Shown here: in pieces, positions 15,985 to 24,624 of the stretch | Position numbering within the stretch: the stretch's first letter is position 1 | Layout: each line of letters begins with the position of its first letter | NCBI RefSeq assembly: GCF_030440515.1 | Contig: NZ_CP076543.1 | Location: 6,666,001-6,730,000, forward strand | From: Streptomyces xanthophaeus | GTDB taxonomy: Bacteria; Actinomycetota; Actinomycetes; Streptomycetales; Streptomycetaceae | Length of the DNA stretch: 64,000 nt | Reading direction: 5' to 3' | The notes under the pieces: generated by a model | What the model was told of the DNA's origin: nothing | What the model saw: only the letters and a program-made list of their open reading frames with translations | The model's database searches: none | Made by a program: the position numbers and the translations under genes

Positions 15985-17157
15985 ATGACTGACCGCGCCC
16001 CGCAGCCGGTGGACCGACAGCTGCCCACCGAGGAGTCCCGGGACCTCCTCGCCCTCGTACGCGAGATCGCGCAGCGGGAGATCCGCCCCAAGGCAGCCGA
16101 GGAGGAGGACTCCGGCCGGTTCCCGCGGGAGGTCTTCACCCTGCTTTCGGAGGCCGGCCTGCTCGGCCTTCCGTACCCCGGGGAATTCGGCGGCGGTGAG
16201 CAGCCGTACGAGGTCTACCTCCAGGTCCTGGAGGAGCTGGCCGCGGCCCGCCTGACCGTCGGCCTCGGCGTCAGCGTGCACTCCCTGGCCTGCCACGGCC
16301 TCGCCGGCTACGGCACCAAGGAGCAGCAGGGCGCCCACCTGCCCGCGATGCTCGGCGGCGGCCTCCTGGGCGCCTACTGCCTCTCCGAGCCGGCCGCCGG
16401 CTCCGACGCCGCCTCGCTCTCCACCAAGGCGGTGCGCGACGGCGACGACTGGATCATCACCGGCACCAAGGCCTGGATCACCCACGGCGGCGTCGCCGAC
16501 TTCTACACCGTCCTCGCGCGCACCGGCGCCCAGGGCCCCAAGGGCATCACGGCCTTCCTGGTCCCCGGGGACGCGGAAGGCCTGACCGCGGCCGTGCCCG
16601 AGAAGAAGATGGGCATGAAGGGCTCGCCCACCGCCCAGCTGCACTTCGACGGCGTACGGGTCCCCGACGCCCGCCGCATCGGCGAGGAGGGGCAGGGCTT
16701 CACCATCGCCCTGGCCGCGCTGGACGCCGGGCGCCTGGGCATCGCCGCCTGCGCCATCGGCGTCGCCCAGGCCGCACTGGACGAGGCCCTGACGTACGCG
16801 CTGGACCGCAAGCAGTTCGGACACCCGATCGCGGACTTCCAGGGGCTGCGCTTCATGCTGGCCGACATGGCCACCAAGATCGAGGCGGGCCGGGCGCTCT
16901 ACCTCGCGGCGGCACGGCTGCGGGACGCGGGCAAGCCGTTCTCCCGCCAGGCGGCCATGGCCAAGCTGTTCTGCACGGACGCGGCGATGGCCGTCACCAC
17001 GGACGCGGTGCAGGTCCTCGGCGGATACGGCTACACGGCGGACTTCCCCGTCGAGCGGCTGATGCGGGAGGCGAAGGTGCTCCAGATCGTGGAGGGCACC
17101 AACCAGATCCAGCGTATGGTCATCGCCCGCCACCTGGCGGGCCCTGAGACGCGCTGA
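15985..17157 (+). CDS. Acyl-CoA dehydrogenase
   Basis: A 390-residue FAD enzyme of the acyl-CoA dehydrogenase family, oxidising acyl-CoA to enoyl-CoA. Visible motifs are the FAD-binding YCLSEPAAGSDAASL segment near residue 131, the tryptophan-rich WIITGTKAWITHGG, the C-terminal helical domain with DRKQFGHPIADFQGLRFMLA, and VEGTNQIQRMVIARHLAG carrying the likely catalytic glutamate. ATG 15985 follows GGGAGGAGAGCGCCGCC. Chain-length preference cannot be read from sequence. The stop lies in a palindrome shared with the convergent small gene. Confidence 0.93.
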   Translation: MTDRAPQPVDRQLPTEESRDLLALVREIAQREIRPKAAEEEDSGRFPREVFTLLSEAGLLGLPYPGEFGGGEQPYEVYLQVLEELAAARLTVGLGVSVHSLACHGLAGYGTKEQQGAHLPAMLGGGLLGAYCLSEPAAGSDAASLSTKAVRDGDDWIITGTKAWITHGGVADFYTVLARTGAQGPKGITAFLVPGDAEGLTAAVPEKKMGMKGSPTAQLHFDGVRVPDARRIGEEGQGFTIALAALDAGRLGIAACAIGVAQAALDEALTYALDRKQFGHPIADFQGLRFMLADMATKIEAGRALYLAAARLRDAGKPFSRQAAMAKLFCTDAAMAVTTDAVQVLGGYGYTADFPVERLMREAKVLQIVEGTNQIQRMVIARHLAGPETR

Positions 17158-17163
17158 CCGCGG

Positions 17164-17400
17164 TCAGTACAGCCCGCTGCTGGTGGTGGGCCAGACCGGG
17201 GAGGACGTGAGCCGCGACCACTCCGGGTCACGCCGGCCGGGCAGCGTCCGGCCGGCATCGGCCCACCGCGCCAGCAGATCCTGGTAGATCGGCGGATCGG
17301 GCACCTGCTGCGCCTGCTCACGCGGACGCTGAACCGATTCTTCGAAACCCGGCGCCGCCGGGCGACGCCTTCGGCCCGTTGAAGACTGAAGCATGGTCAT
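17164..17400 (-). CDS. Small conserved protein of unknown function (78 aa)
   Basis: Encodes a 78-residue soluble, basic protein with the central motif GFEESVQRPREQAQQVPDPP followed by IYQDLLARWADAGRTLPGRR and ending SSGLY. The sequence reads like a conserved streptomycete small protein rather than a chance frame: it is polar, with ordered helices and no long Ala/Arg-only runs. Two in-frame ATGs (17400 and 17394) are possible starts. It converges on the acyl-CoA dehydrogenase gene, 6 bp from its stop. No function is known to me. Confidence 0.6.
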   Translation of the reverse strand: MTMLQSSTGRRRRPAAPGFEESVQRPREQAQQVPDPPIYQDLLARWADAGRTLPGRRDPEWSRLTSSPVWPTTSSGLY

Positions 17401-17558
17401 ACCCGGCCAACGCCGAACCGAAGGACCGGGTAATCGCCCCCGGGGTGCGGCTATCCGTTCGAGGTGTCGCCGGGGGCGGGGCGGGGCGGGGCGGGGTGGT
17501 CGGCGTCCGGCGTCCGGTGTCCGGCCACCGCCCGTGGGCGGTGGTGAAGAATGAAACG

Positions 17559-18098
17559 GTGATCTCCAAGGAGCGCGCCGTCGAGCTCGTCGATTCCTAC
17601 CTGGCCAGGGACCGGCTGACGTGGCCGTGGAGAGGGCCGGCACCCGAGCTGGCCGTCTGTCACGTGGAGGAATACGCGGTCGGCTGGCTCGCCTTCTGGG
17701 ACACGGCGGAGTACGCCCGCACCCGTGACGCGAGCGACAGCCTCATGGGTGGCGGCCACTGCCTGGTGGACCGGCACGACGGGAGCATCCACTACGTCCC
17801 CGCCGCCTGGTGGTTGGACGAGGGCTGGGAGGAGCAGTACCTCCTGCAGACCAAGGGCGTCAGGCCGCCCGACGCACTGGCCGCCGCCGTTCGTGAGCTC
17901 GCGAACTCGGCCGGCCTCGTGGCCGCCATGAGCCACCTGCGCAAGCAGGCCCCGCGGCTGAGCCTGCAGCAGGCGAAGGCCTACGTGGCGACCGTCCGGG
18001 ACGGTGCCGAACCGCCGGAGGAGCTGGCGAGCCTGACCCGGAAAGAAGGCGACTCGGCGGCTCTGCCCGTGGAAACGCTGGCGGGGCCGGTCGGGTAG
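17559..18098 (+). CDS. Imm35/YrhB-like domain protein
   Basis: About 179 residues. The N-terminal half resembles the immunity-protein-35/YrhB fold: VISKERAVELVDSYLARD, VGWLAFWDTAEY, then GGGHCLVDRHDGSIHYVPAAW. The C-terminal half is helical and has an Arg/Gly-poor extension (residues about 105-179). Such domains occur in polymorphic-toxin immunity proteins, but there is no toxin gene beside it, so the role is open. GTG 17559 fits the domain boundary; GTG 17541 or 17544 are alternatives. The upstream extension of the frame is G-rich and probably not translated. Confidence 0.65.
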   Translation: MISKERAVELVDSYLARDRLTWPWRGPAPELAVCHVEEYAVGWLAFWDTAEYARTRDASDSLMGGGHCLVDRHDGSIHYVPAAWWLDEGWEEQYLLQTKGVRPPDALAAAVRELANSAGLVAAMSHLRKQAPRLSLQQAKAYVATVRDGAEPPEELASLTRKEGDSAALPVETLAGPVG

Positions 18099-18109
18099 AG
18101 GGCGGGGGC

Positions 18110-19250
18110 GTGGCTTCGGTGGGCGGGAGCCGGCTGGACGGGGGCGGGGCGGGTCGGCTCGGGGGCTTCGGTGGGCGGGGCCGGGCCGGTGGAATCAGAC
18201 GAAGCGCGGCGGGGGCTTCGGCAGTCGGGATCCGCTCGACCGGAATCAGAGTGGCGTATGGGGTTTCCCGTCAGTCCCATCGTCCCTCCGTGTCGGGCCG
18301 GTCCCTCAAGGGCGCTCCCTTCGGTCGCGTCGCTTCGCGATGTCGCTGCGCTCCACCCTTGACCGACCGTCCCGCCCCGGAGAAACGAAAGACTGCCGGG
18401 AAGCCCCCAAAGGAACGGGCCGGGAGTTCAAGGATGAGGACGGGGCGGCCAGAGAAGCGCGACCTGGTCGGGCGCGAAGAGCCACGTCCGAGAGACGGGG
18501 CCCATGACAGATCAGCGCCCGTGTCGGGGGAAGCGCGTCCAATCGCTACGCGCTCCTCATCCCTCAGCGTCCGACGACCGTCCTGGGCTGGACATACGCC
18601 GCCCATTCCCCGCAGGTGCCCGTCATCGGGGGCGTCTGCCGGCTTACTGGGGTGAAGTGGGTTGGGACAGCGGCTATTCCGTCGTGGATGCGGGTCAGGG
18701 CCGGTGGGCGGTCAGAAAGGCCGACAGATTGCCCCAATTGCCCCCATCTATCCGTGAGTTTGGGGGTGATGCTCGCGTTGACCCGGTTCCACGACGGAAT
18801 AGCCGAGGTGTGGGCGCCCACCGGCCGTCGGACGCGGTCAGGCAGGGGCGGGTAGCGATCTGGGGCGGCTTATGTCCAGCCCCAGGCGGTCGTCGGACGC
18901 TGAGAGATGAGGAGCGCGTAGCGATTTGGCGCGCTTCCCCCGACTCGGGCGCTGGTCTGTGATGGGCCCCGTCTCTGGAACGCGCCCACCGGGATCTGCT
19001 CGCGCATCTCTGATGTCCCCGTCCTGATCATTGAGTGCCCGGCCCGTTCCTTTGGGGGTTTCCCGGCTGTCTTCGTATGTCCGGGGCGGGACGGTCGGTC
19101 AAGGGTGGCCGAAGGCCATCGCGAAGCGACGCGACGAAGGAGCGCCCTTGAGGGACCGGCCCGAACCGGAGAGACGATGAGACTGACGGGAAACCCCCAT
19201 ACGCCACTCTGATTCCGGTCGAGCGGCTCCCGCCCACCGAAGCCCCCGCC
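18110..19250. repeat. Large imperfect nested inverted repeat, about 1.1 kb
   Basis: The left arm (about 18210-18603) and right arm (about 18868-19250) are reverse complements at roughly 80-85% identity by eye, over about 380-390 bp, around a spacer of about 265 bp. Identical blocks include GGAATCAGAGTGGCGTATGG (18242-18261) and its complement near 19196-19215, and TCGCTACGCGCTCCTCAT (18543-18560) and its complement near 18917-18934. The arms differ by single-base indels, so no reading frame is shared. The left edge carries three direct copies of GGCTTCGG-type sequence (18113, 18164, 18215). No transposase, terminal target duplication or coding gene was found. Confidence 0.85.
18671..18805. 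repeat. Inner inverted repeat of the large palindrome
   Basis: A perfect 18-bp arm (18671-18688, CGGCTATTCCGTCGTGGA) has its complement at 18788-18805 around a 99-nt loop. In addition 18700-18710 (GCCGGTGGGCG) can pair with 18815-18825, which would cross the first stem as a pseudoknot. Confidence 0.75.
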
Positions 19251-19380
19251 TCGCCTCGCCTCGCCCCCCACCCCCCACCCCAAGCCCGCGGCGCATCGCG
19301 CCGTTCTGTCAGAGCGTGCCAGAAGGGTGGCCCCGAGGCTGGTTTCTGACGTACCGTCATATCCGCCCGAGCTGCGCCCC

Positions 19381-19450
19381 GTAGTCCCCGTAGTCCCCGC
19401 AGTCCCCGCAGTCCCCGTGTCCCTGTAGTCCACATAGCCCCGCAGCCCCG
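19381..19450. repeat. Degenerate 9-bp tandem repeat
   Basis: Repeats of a GTAGTCCCC/GCAGTCCCC-type unit run for about 70 bp just upstream of the ribosome binding site of the gene at 19507. The unit decays toward GCAGCCCC at the 3' side. Confidence 0.7.
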
Positions 19451-19506
19451 CAGCCCCGAAGCCGCCCCTCGTGCTGCCCCGAAGCCGTCCGTCCAGGAGG
19501 TTCGCC

Positions 19507-20640
19507 ATGCCCGCCGACCGGCCCGTCGCGCTCGACGAATACCCCATCCACCAGGCGCCCTTGTCGATGAAGCACGTCGTCAGCGGTGACCGCAACGCCT
19601 ACGACCGGTGCATCTTCCACGTCTTCGACCACGCCGGCCGCGCCGTCCTGATACTCGGCCTCGGCGTCTACCCCAACGCGGGCGTCATCGACGCCTACGC
19701 CACCTTCCGCGTCGGCGACGAGCTGCTCGCCGTCCGGGCCTCCGACGCCCTCACCGACGACCGGATGAACCTCTCGGTGGGGCCCCTGTCCATCACCGTC
19801 GACGTGCCGCTCAAGCAGCTCACGCTGCGCTGCGCCGCCGATCCGGCAGACCCGAACGGGCTCTCGTACGACATCACCTGGACCGCCGAGTTCCCCGCCG
19901 TCTGGGAGCCGCACCACGTCCAGCGGCGCGGCGACCGCCTCATGCTGGAAGGCCGCCGCTTCGTGCAGGCCGGCCAGGTGACCGGAACCATCCGGGCCAA
20001 GGGGGAGGAGTTCACCCTCACGCCGGGGGAGTGGACCGGGACCCGCGACCGGAGTTGGGGCGTGCGGCCGATCCCGGGGGAGGAAGGGGGCCGCGCGGCC
20101 GAGGAGTACCGCCCCGAGGGCTTCCACTGGCTGTGGATCCCGGTCCGTTTCGAGGACCGCTTCGTCATGGTCATCGCGCAGGAGGACGCCGACGGCCACC
20201 GCACCCTGAACGAGGCCGTGCAGGTCTTCCCCGAGGGCAGCGGCCGCCACGACGTCCAACTCGGCTGGCCGCACACCGAGATCCGCTACCGGCCCGGCAG
20301 CCGGCACCCCGAGCGGGCGGTCGTCCACCTCACCGACCCCTCCCGCAAGCCCCTCGAACTGGGCGTGGAGATCCTGAACTCCTCCCCGCTCGCCGTCGGC
20401 GCCGGATACCCGCCCGCCGGTGACTGGCAGCACGGCACCTGGCAGGGGCGCGGCTGGAGCGACCGCCGCGTCTACGACCTCTCCGACCCCGCGGCCCACC
20501 CGATGGCCGCCTTCGGGGTGACCGACCACTCGGCCCGCTTCACCCTCGACGGGCAGATCGGCCACGGCATCTTCGAACACGGCAGCTTCGGGCGTCACGA
20601 CCCGAGCGGTTTCGCCGACTACTCCTCCGTCGCCCAGTAG
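19507..20640 (+). CDS. Conserved hypothetical protein, lipocalin/CrtC-like
   Basis: A 377-residue soluble protein rich in beta strands. The segment GTRDRSWGVRPIPG near residue 182, with WLWIPVRFEDRFVMVIAQED after it, recalls the CrtC/AttH hydratase-lipocalin superfamily found in mycobacterial and rhodococcal lipid-metabolism regions. The function is unknown; binding of a hydrophobic or polyketide-like ligand is inference. ATG 19507 is preceded by GGAGG at 19496-19500. Its neighbour 48 bp downstream is an APH-type kinase, and the pair is probably an operon. Confidence 0.7.
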   Translation: MPADRPVALDEYPIHQAPLSMKHVVSGDRNAYDRCIFHVFDHAGRAVLILGLGVYPNAGVIDAYATFRVGDELLAVRASDALTDDRMNLSVGPLSITVDVPLKQLTLRCAADPADPNGLSYDITWTAEFPAVWEPHHVQRRGDRLMLEGRRFVQAGQVTGTIRAKGEEFTLTPGEWTGTRDRSWGVRPIPGEEGGRAAEEYRPEGFHWLWIPVRFEDRFVMVIAQEDADGHRTLNEAVQVFPEGSGRHDVQLGWPHTEIRYRPGSRHPERAVVHLTDPSRKPLELGVEILNSSPLAVGAGYPPAGDWQHGTWQGRGWSDRRVYDLSDPAAHPMAAFGVTDHSARFTLDGQIGHGIFEHGSFGRHDPSGFADYSSVAQ

Positions 20641-20687
20641 GAAACCCGGCAAGAGGCCCAGAAGCCCAGTAGGAAAGGGGATCGACC

Positions 20688-21779
20688 ATGGCCACCGCAC
20701 CACGTCCGCGCACCTCCACCCGGGAGCCCGAGGAGCTCGGCCGCCGTCTCGCCGCCTGGCTGGACACCAGGCTCCCCGGCGCGCAGGTCACGGGCGTCTC
20801 CGTCCCCGGATCCAACGGGATGTCCAGCGAGACCCTGCTCTTCGACATAGAGCACCCCGACACCCCGCTGCGTGCCTGCGCGCTGCGGCTCGCCGCCGAC
20901 CCGGCGGCCTACACCGTCTTCCCGACGTACGACATGCCGCGCCAGCACCGCGTGATGAGCCTGGTCGCCCAGCACACGGACCTGCCCGTCCCGCGCGTGC
21001 AGTGGCTGGAGGAGGATCCGGGACCGCTGGGGGCGCCGTTCTTCGTGATGGCCCGTGCCGAGGGCCGGGTCCCGCCCGATGTCATGCCCTACACCTACGA
21101 GGGCAACTGGCTGCACGCCGCCACCGACGCCGAGCGCGCCGCCCTCCAGGAGGCGAGCATCTCGCTGCTGGCCCGGCTGCACGACCAGTTCCCGCCCAAG
21201 GAGGCGGAGTTCCTCCTCCCCGACGGCGAGGGCACCCCGCTGCGCCGGCATGTGGACGCCCAACGCGCCTACTACTCCTGGGTGGTGGGCGGGCTCGCGC
21301 CGTCCCCGCTCATCGAGCGGGCGTTCGCCCGCCTGGAGGAGCTGTGGCCGCAGGACGAGGGCCCCGCCGTCCTCAACTGGGGTGACGCCCGCATCGGCAA
21401 CGTCATCTACGACGGATTTGCGCCGGTGGCCGTACTGGACTGGGAGATGGCGGCGTACGCCCCGCGCGAGGTGGACCTCGGCTGGACCGTCTACCTGCAC
21501 CGGTTCTTCCAGGACCTCACGGTCGGCTTCGGTCAGCCCGGCCTGCCGGACTTCCTGCGCCGCGAGGACCTGGAGCGCCGGTACGCCGAGCTCACCGGCC
21601 ACACCCCGCGGGACATGGAGTTCCACACCCTCTACGCGGCCCTGCGCCACGGGATCGTGATGCTGCGCATCGCCTACCGGCAGGCCCACTTCGGGGAGGT
21701 CGAGGTCCCGGCGGACCCGGACAGCCTGATCCTGCACCACGCCAGCCTGGCCGCCATGGTGCAGGGAACGTACTGGTAG
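20688..21779 (+). CDS. APH-family phosphotransferase
   Basis: A 363-residue kinase-fold protein. Catalytic and metal motifs are visible: VLNWGDARIGNVIYD near residue 230 (catalytic-loop Asp and Asn) and VAVLDWEMAAYAPREVDLGW near residue 250 (metal-binding Asp). The N-terminal lobe has SNGMSSETLLFDIE. It belongs to the broad aminoglycoside-phosphotransferase superfamily that includes homologues of the ACAD10/11 N-terminal kinase, which act on 4-hydroxyacyl-CoA-like lipids, so drug resistance is not the likely role. It follows the CrtC-like gene and ends 16 bp from the convergent gene. Confidence 0.85.
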   Translation: MATAPRPRTSTREPEELGRRLAAWLDTRLPGAQVTGVSVPGSNGMSSETLLFDIEHPDTPLRACALRLAADPAAYTVFPTYDMPRQHRVMSLVAQHTDLPVPRVQWLEEDPGPLGAPFFVMARAEGRVPPDVMPYTYEGNWLHAATDAERAALQEASISLLARLHDQFPPKEAEFLLPDGEGTPLRRHVDAQRAYYSWVVGGLAPSPLIERAFARLEELWPQDEGPAVLNWGDARIGNVIYDGFAPVAVLDWEMAAYAPREVDLGWTVYLHRFFQDLTVGFGQPGLPDFLRREDLERRYAELTGHTPRDMEFHTLYAALRHGIVMLRIAYRQAHFGEVEVPADPDSLILHHASLAAMVQGTYW

Positions 21780-21788
21780 GGGAGCGGA

Positions 21789-21804
21789 GCGGCCGTCAGG
21801 CCGC
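21789..21804. terminator. Short hairpin between convergent genes
   Basis: GCGGCC, GTCA loop, GGCCGC. The minus-strand stop at 21796-21798 lies in the loop. The stem is short but it is the only hairpin between the two convergent genes. Confidence 0.4.
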
Positions 21805-22275
21805 CTGCGCGTGCTGCTGCCGCGTCTGCGCCTGCGGCCGCGGCAGCACGGGGCTCACCACACGGACCGGGCGCGAGCCCGGTCCGCCGACGTGCGAGAA
21901 GGGCTGCGTCCGCCAGTCCAGGCCCTGGGGCAGGGCCGACAGGACGACGGGTTCGAGCTCCTGGGCCTCCACCGGCTGGATCATGCCGACGGTGGGCAGG
22001 GCGTCGCTCGCGGGCCGGCCGGTGCCCGCGCACACGGTGAGGCCGAAGGGGTTCCACGGGGTCAGGCAGAGGGCGTGCTGCGGCAGGAACTCCTCGTCCG
22101 CGACGAGGGCGATCGACTGGCCGCAGTCGGGGCAGATCGCGTGGTGGATCTCGAATCCCTCGATCTCGTCGAGGTAATCGCCGTCCCCGCCGTCGTCCGG
22201 GTACGGTCCGTCCCCGGAATCGAGCAGTTCCAGGGGCTCCGGTTCGGTGCGACCGGCGCGCTTGGTGTTCAGCAT
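21796..22275 (-). CDS. Conserved hypothetical protein with a cysteine motif
   Basis: A 159-residue protein. After an acidic N-terminus (DSGDGPYPDDGGDGDYLDEI) comes a segment with ICPDCGQSIALVADEEF, HALCLTP and VCAGTG, which could bind zinc, then a Pro/Gln-rich tail with no clear fold. No known family is recognised. ATG 22275 is chosen because GGGGGAG lies about 8 nt upstream; 30 additional open codons upstream lack such a site. It is divergent from the Lrp-type regulator. Confidence 0.7.
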   Translation of the reverse strand: MLNTKRAGRTEPEPLELLDSGDGPYPDDGGDGDYLDEIEGFEIHHAICPDCGQSIALVADEEFLPQHALCLTPWNPFGLTVCAGTGRPASDALPTVGMIQPVEAQELEPVVLSALPQGLDWRTQPFSHVGGPGSRPVRVVSPVLPRPQAQTRQQHAQAA

Positions 22276-22483
22276 GGATGTACTCCCCCTTGGGTGGGCC
22301 GGGCGGGCAGGTTCTTCGGCCTCGGCCACAGCAACCAATTCCCGTCGAGCGTCACGAGTAACCACAACAGACGGGCCTCCACCTGCATACCCCTGTGGCC
22401 TTGGTCACATGCCTGCCGCAGATGCCTCCAGTGGGCGGACAGCGCTGGGCCTGGAGCGCCCTTGGGCCGTAAGTTGAGCGGCT

Positions 22484-22933
22484 ATGAGCGCAATGGAGGA
22501 GCTGGACCGCCAGATCGTTGATCTGCTCGTGCGGGACGGGCGGATGAGCTACACGGATCTGGGCAAGGCCACGGGACTGTCCACGTCGGCAGTCCATCAG
22601 CGAGTACGACGTCTGGAGCAGCGCGGGGTCATCCGCGGCTATGCGGCCGTGGTCGATCCGGAGGCCGTCGGCCTGCCGCTGACCGCGTTCATCTCGGTCA
22701 AGCCCTTCGACCCGAGCGCCCCGGACGACATTGCCGACCGGCTGGCCGGCGTCCCGGAGATCGAGGCCTGCCACAGCGTCGCGGGCGACGAGAACTACAT
22801 CCTGAAGGTGCGCGTCGCCACCCCCCTGGAGCTGGAAGACCTCCTGGGCCGCCTGCGAGCCCTCGCCCACGTCTCGACGCGCACGACGGTCGTCCTGTCC
22901 ACTCCCTACGAGGCGCGCCCGCCCCGCGTCTGA
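22484..22933 (+). CDS. Lrp/AsnC-family transcriptional regulator
   Basis: A 149-residue regulator with a winged HTH (residues about 5-60: LDRQIVDLLVRDGRMSYTDL, GLSTSAVHQRVRRLEQRG) and a C-terminal RAM ligand-binding domain (SVAGDENYILKVRVATPLEL). Lrp-type proteins usually bind amino acids and often control a neighbouring gene; here the amidohydrolase follows 62 bp later on the same strand, and the Cys-motif gene is divergent. The ATG at 22484 is weakly preceded by a ribosome binding site; the in-frame ATG at 22493 (MEELDRQ) has GAGCGC upstream and is an alternative. Confidence 0.92.
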   Translation: MSAMEELDRQIVDLLVRDGRMSYTDLGKATGLSTSAVHQRVRRLEQRGVIRGYAAVVDPEAVGLPLTAFISVKPFDPSAPDDIADRLAGVPEIEACHSVAGDENYILKVRVATPLELEDLLGRLRALAHVSTRTTVVLSTPYEARPPRV

Positions 22934-22995
22934 CCCGTGCCCGAGCAGGGACCCGGTGGTCGGGCCGGAGTGGGCGACGCGGGACACTGGTCGGC

Positions 22996-24624
22996 ATGAC
23001 TGACCGCACCGCCCACTCCGCCGACGCCGCCGGAGCACCGACCAGGACCGTTCTCCTCCGCGGGGGCGAGGTGCACAGCCCCGCCGACCCGTTCGCCACC
23101 GCGATGGTCGTCGAGCGCGGCCGCATCGCCTGGGTCGGCTCCGAGGGCGCCGCCGACGCCTTCGCGCAGGGTGTGGACGAGGTCGTCGACCTCGGCGGCG
23201 CGCTCGTCACGCCGGCCTTCACCGACGCCCACGTCCACACCACCTCCGCGGGCCTGGCCCTCACCGGGCTGGACCTCTCCGGCGCGCGCACCCTGCCCGC
23301 CGCACTGGACCTCGTACGCGCCTACGCCGCGAGCCGCCCGGCCGACCGGGTGCTCCTCGGGCACGGCTGGGACGCCGCCCGCTGGCCCGAGCGCCGGGCC
23401 CCGTACCGCGCCGAGCTCGACGAGGCCACCGGCGGCCGCCCGCTCTACCTCAGCCGCGTCGACGTGCACTCGGCCGTGGTCACCACGGCCCTGCTGGCCC
23501 TCGTCCCGGGGGTACGGCCCGACGGCGACCGGCCGCTGACCGGTGACGACCACCACGCCGTACGGAGGGCCGCGCTGGCCGCCGTCACCCCCGCCCAGCG
23601 CGCCGAGGCCCAGCGGGCCGCCCTCGACCGGGCCGCCTCTCTCGGTATCGGTTCCGTCCATGAGTGCGGCGGGCCCGAGATCTCCTCCGCCGAGGACTTC
23701 ACCGGTCTGCTCGCCCTGGCCGCCGAGCGGCCGGGGCCGCGCGTCTTCGGGTACTGGGCCGACCGGGACCTGGAACTGGCCGGGGAGCTCGGGGCCGTCG
23801 GAGCCGCCGGAGACCTGTTCGTCGACGGTGCCCTCGGCTCGCACACGGCCTGCCTGCACGCCCCGTACGCGGACGCCGCGCACACCGGCACCGAGTACCT
23901 CGACGTGCACGCCGTCACCGAGCACGTGGCCGCCTGCACCGAGGCGGGTCTCCAGGCCGGGTTCCACGCCATCGGGGACGCCGCGATCACCGCCGTCGCC
24001 GAGGGTGTCCGGGCGGCCGCCGAGAAGGTCGGCCTGGCCCGGGTCCGCGCCGCCCGGCACCGGGTGGAGCACGCCGAGATGATGACCCCGGCCACCATCG
24101 CGGCCTTCGCGGAGCTGGGGCTGACCGCCTCCGTGCAGCCCGCGTTCGACGCGGCCTGGGGCGGCGAGGACGGCATGTACGCCGACCGGCTCGGCGCCGG
24201 GCGGGCGCGCACCCTCAACCCGTACGCGGCCATGCTCAAGGCCGGTGTTCCGCTGGCCTTCGGCTCGGACGCGCCGGTCACCCCGCTCGACCCCTGGGGC
24301 ACCGTCCGCGCGGCCGCCTTCCACCGGACCCCCGAGCACCGGATCTCCGTACGGGCCGCCTTCACCGCTCACACGCGGGGCGGCTGGCGGGCCCTGGGCC
24401 GCGACGACGCGGGCGTCCTCGTCCCCGGCGCACCGGCCGACTACGCGGTCTGGCAGACGGGTGACCTGGTGGTCCAGGCCCCCGACGACCGGGTCGCCCG
24501 CTGGTCCACCGACCCCCGCTCGGGTACCCCCGGACTGCCCGACCTGACCCCCGGATCCGCACTGCCGGTGTGCCTCGCCACCGTCGTCGGCGGGCGGGAG
24601 GTATTCGTACGCCCACAGGGGTGA
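22996..24624 (+). CDS. Amidohydrolase, YtcJ-like
   Basis: A 542-residue metal-dependent hydrolase of the amidohydrolase superfamily. It shows the N-terminal metal site FTDAHVHTTSAG near residue 77, FHAIGDAAITAVAEGVRAAA near residue 322, HRVEHAEMM near residue 354 and FGSDAPVTPLDPW near residue 422. This set matches the YtcJ branch, whose substrates are N-substituted amino acids or formamides; the specific substrate is not known. No signal peptide is visible, so it is cytosolic. Its upstream neighbour is the Lrp-type regulator. Confidence 0.9.
   Translation: MTDRTAHSADAAGAPTRTVLLRGGEVHSPADPFATAMVVERGRIAWVGSEGAADAFAQGVDEVVDLGGALVTPAFTDAHVHTTSAGLALTGLDLSGARTLPAALDLVRAYAASRPADRVLLGHGWDAARWPERRAPYRAELDEATGGRPLYLSRVDVHSAVVTTALLALVPGVRPDGDRPLTGDDHHAVRRAALAAVTPAQRAEAQRAALDRAASLGIGSVHECGGPEISSAEDFTGLLALAAERPGPRVFGYWADRDLELAGELGAVGAAGDLFVDGALGSHTACLHAPYADAAHTGTEYLDVHAVTEHVAACTEAGLQAGFHAIGDAAITAVAEGVRAAAEKVGLARVRAARHRVEHAEMMTPATIAAFAELGLTASVQPAFDAAWGGEDGMYADRLGAGRARTLNPYAAMLKAGVPLAFGSDAPVTPLDPWGTVRAAAFHRTPEHRISVRAAFTAHTRGGWRALGRDDAGVLVPGAPADYAVWQTGDLVVQAPDDRVARWSTDPRSGTPGLPDLTPGSALPVCLATVVGGREVFVRPQG

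Noticed and set aside
17559..18098. Reading the Imm35/YrhB-like gene as half of a toxin-immunity pair
   Set aside because: No toxin gene, secretion signal or polymorphic-toxin domain is beside it, so the immunity role is not claimed.
18870..19595. Open frame of 241 codons, and others on both strands in the 18.1-19.3 kb region
   Set aside because: They share short words only because they read the two arms of the inverted repeat, and single-base indels between arms shift the frame. No plausible protein remains.
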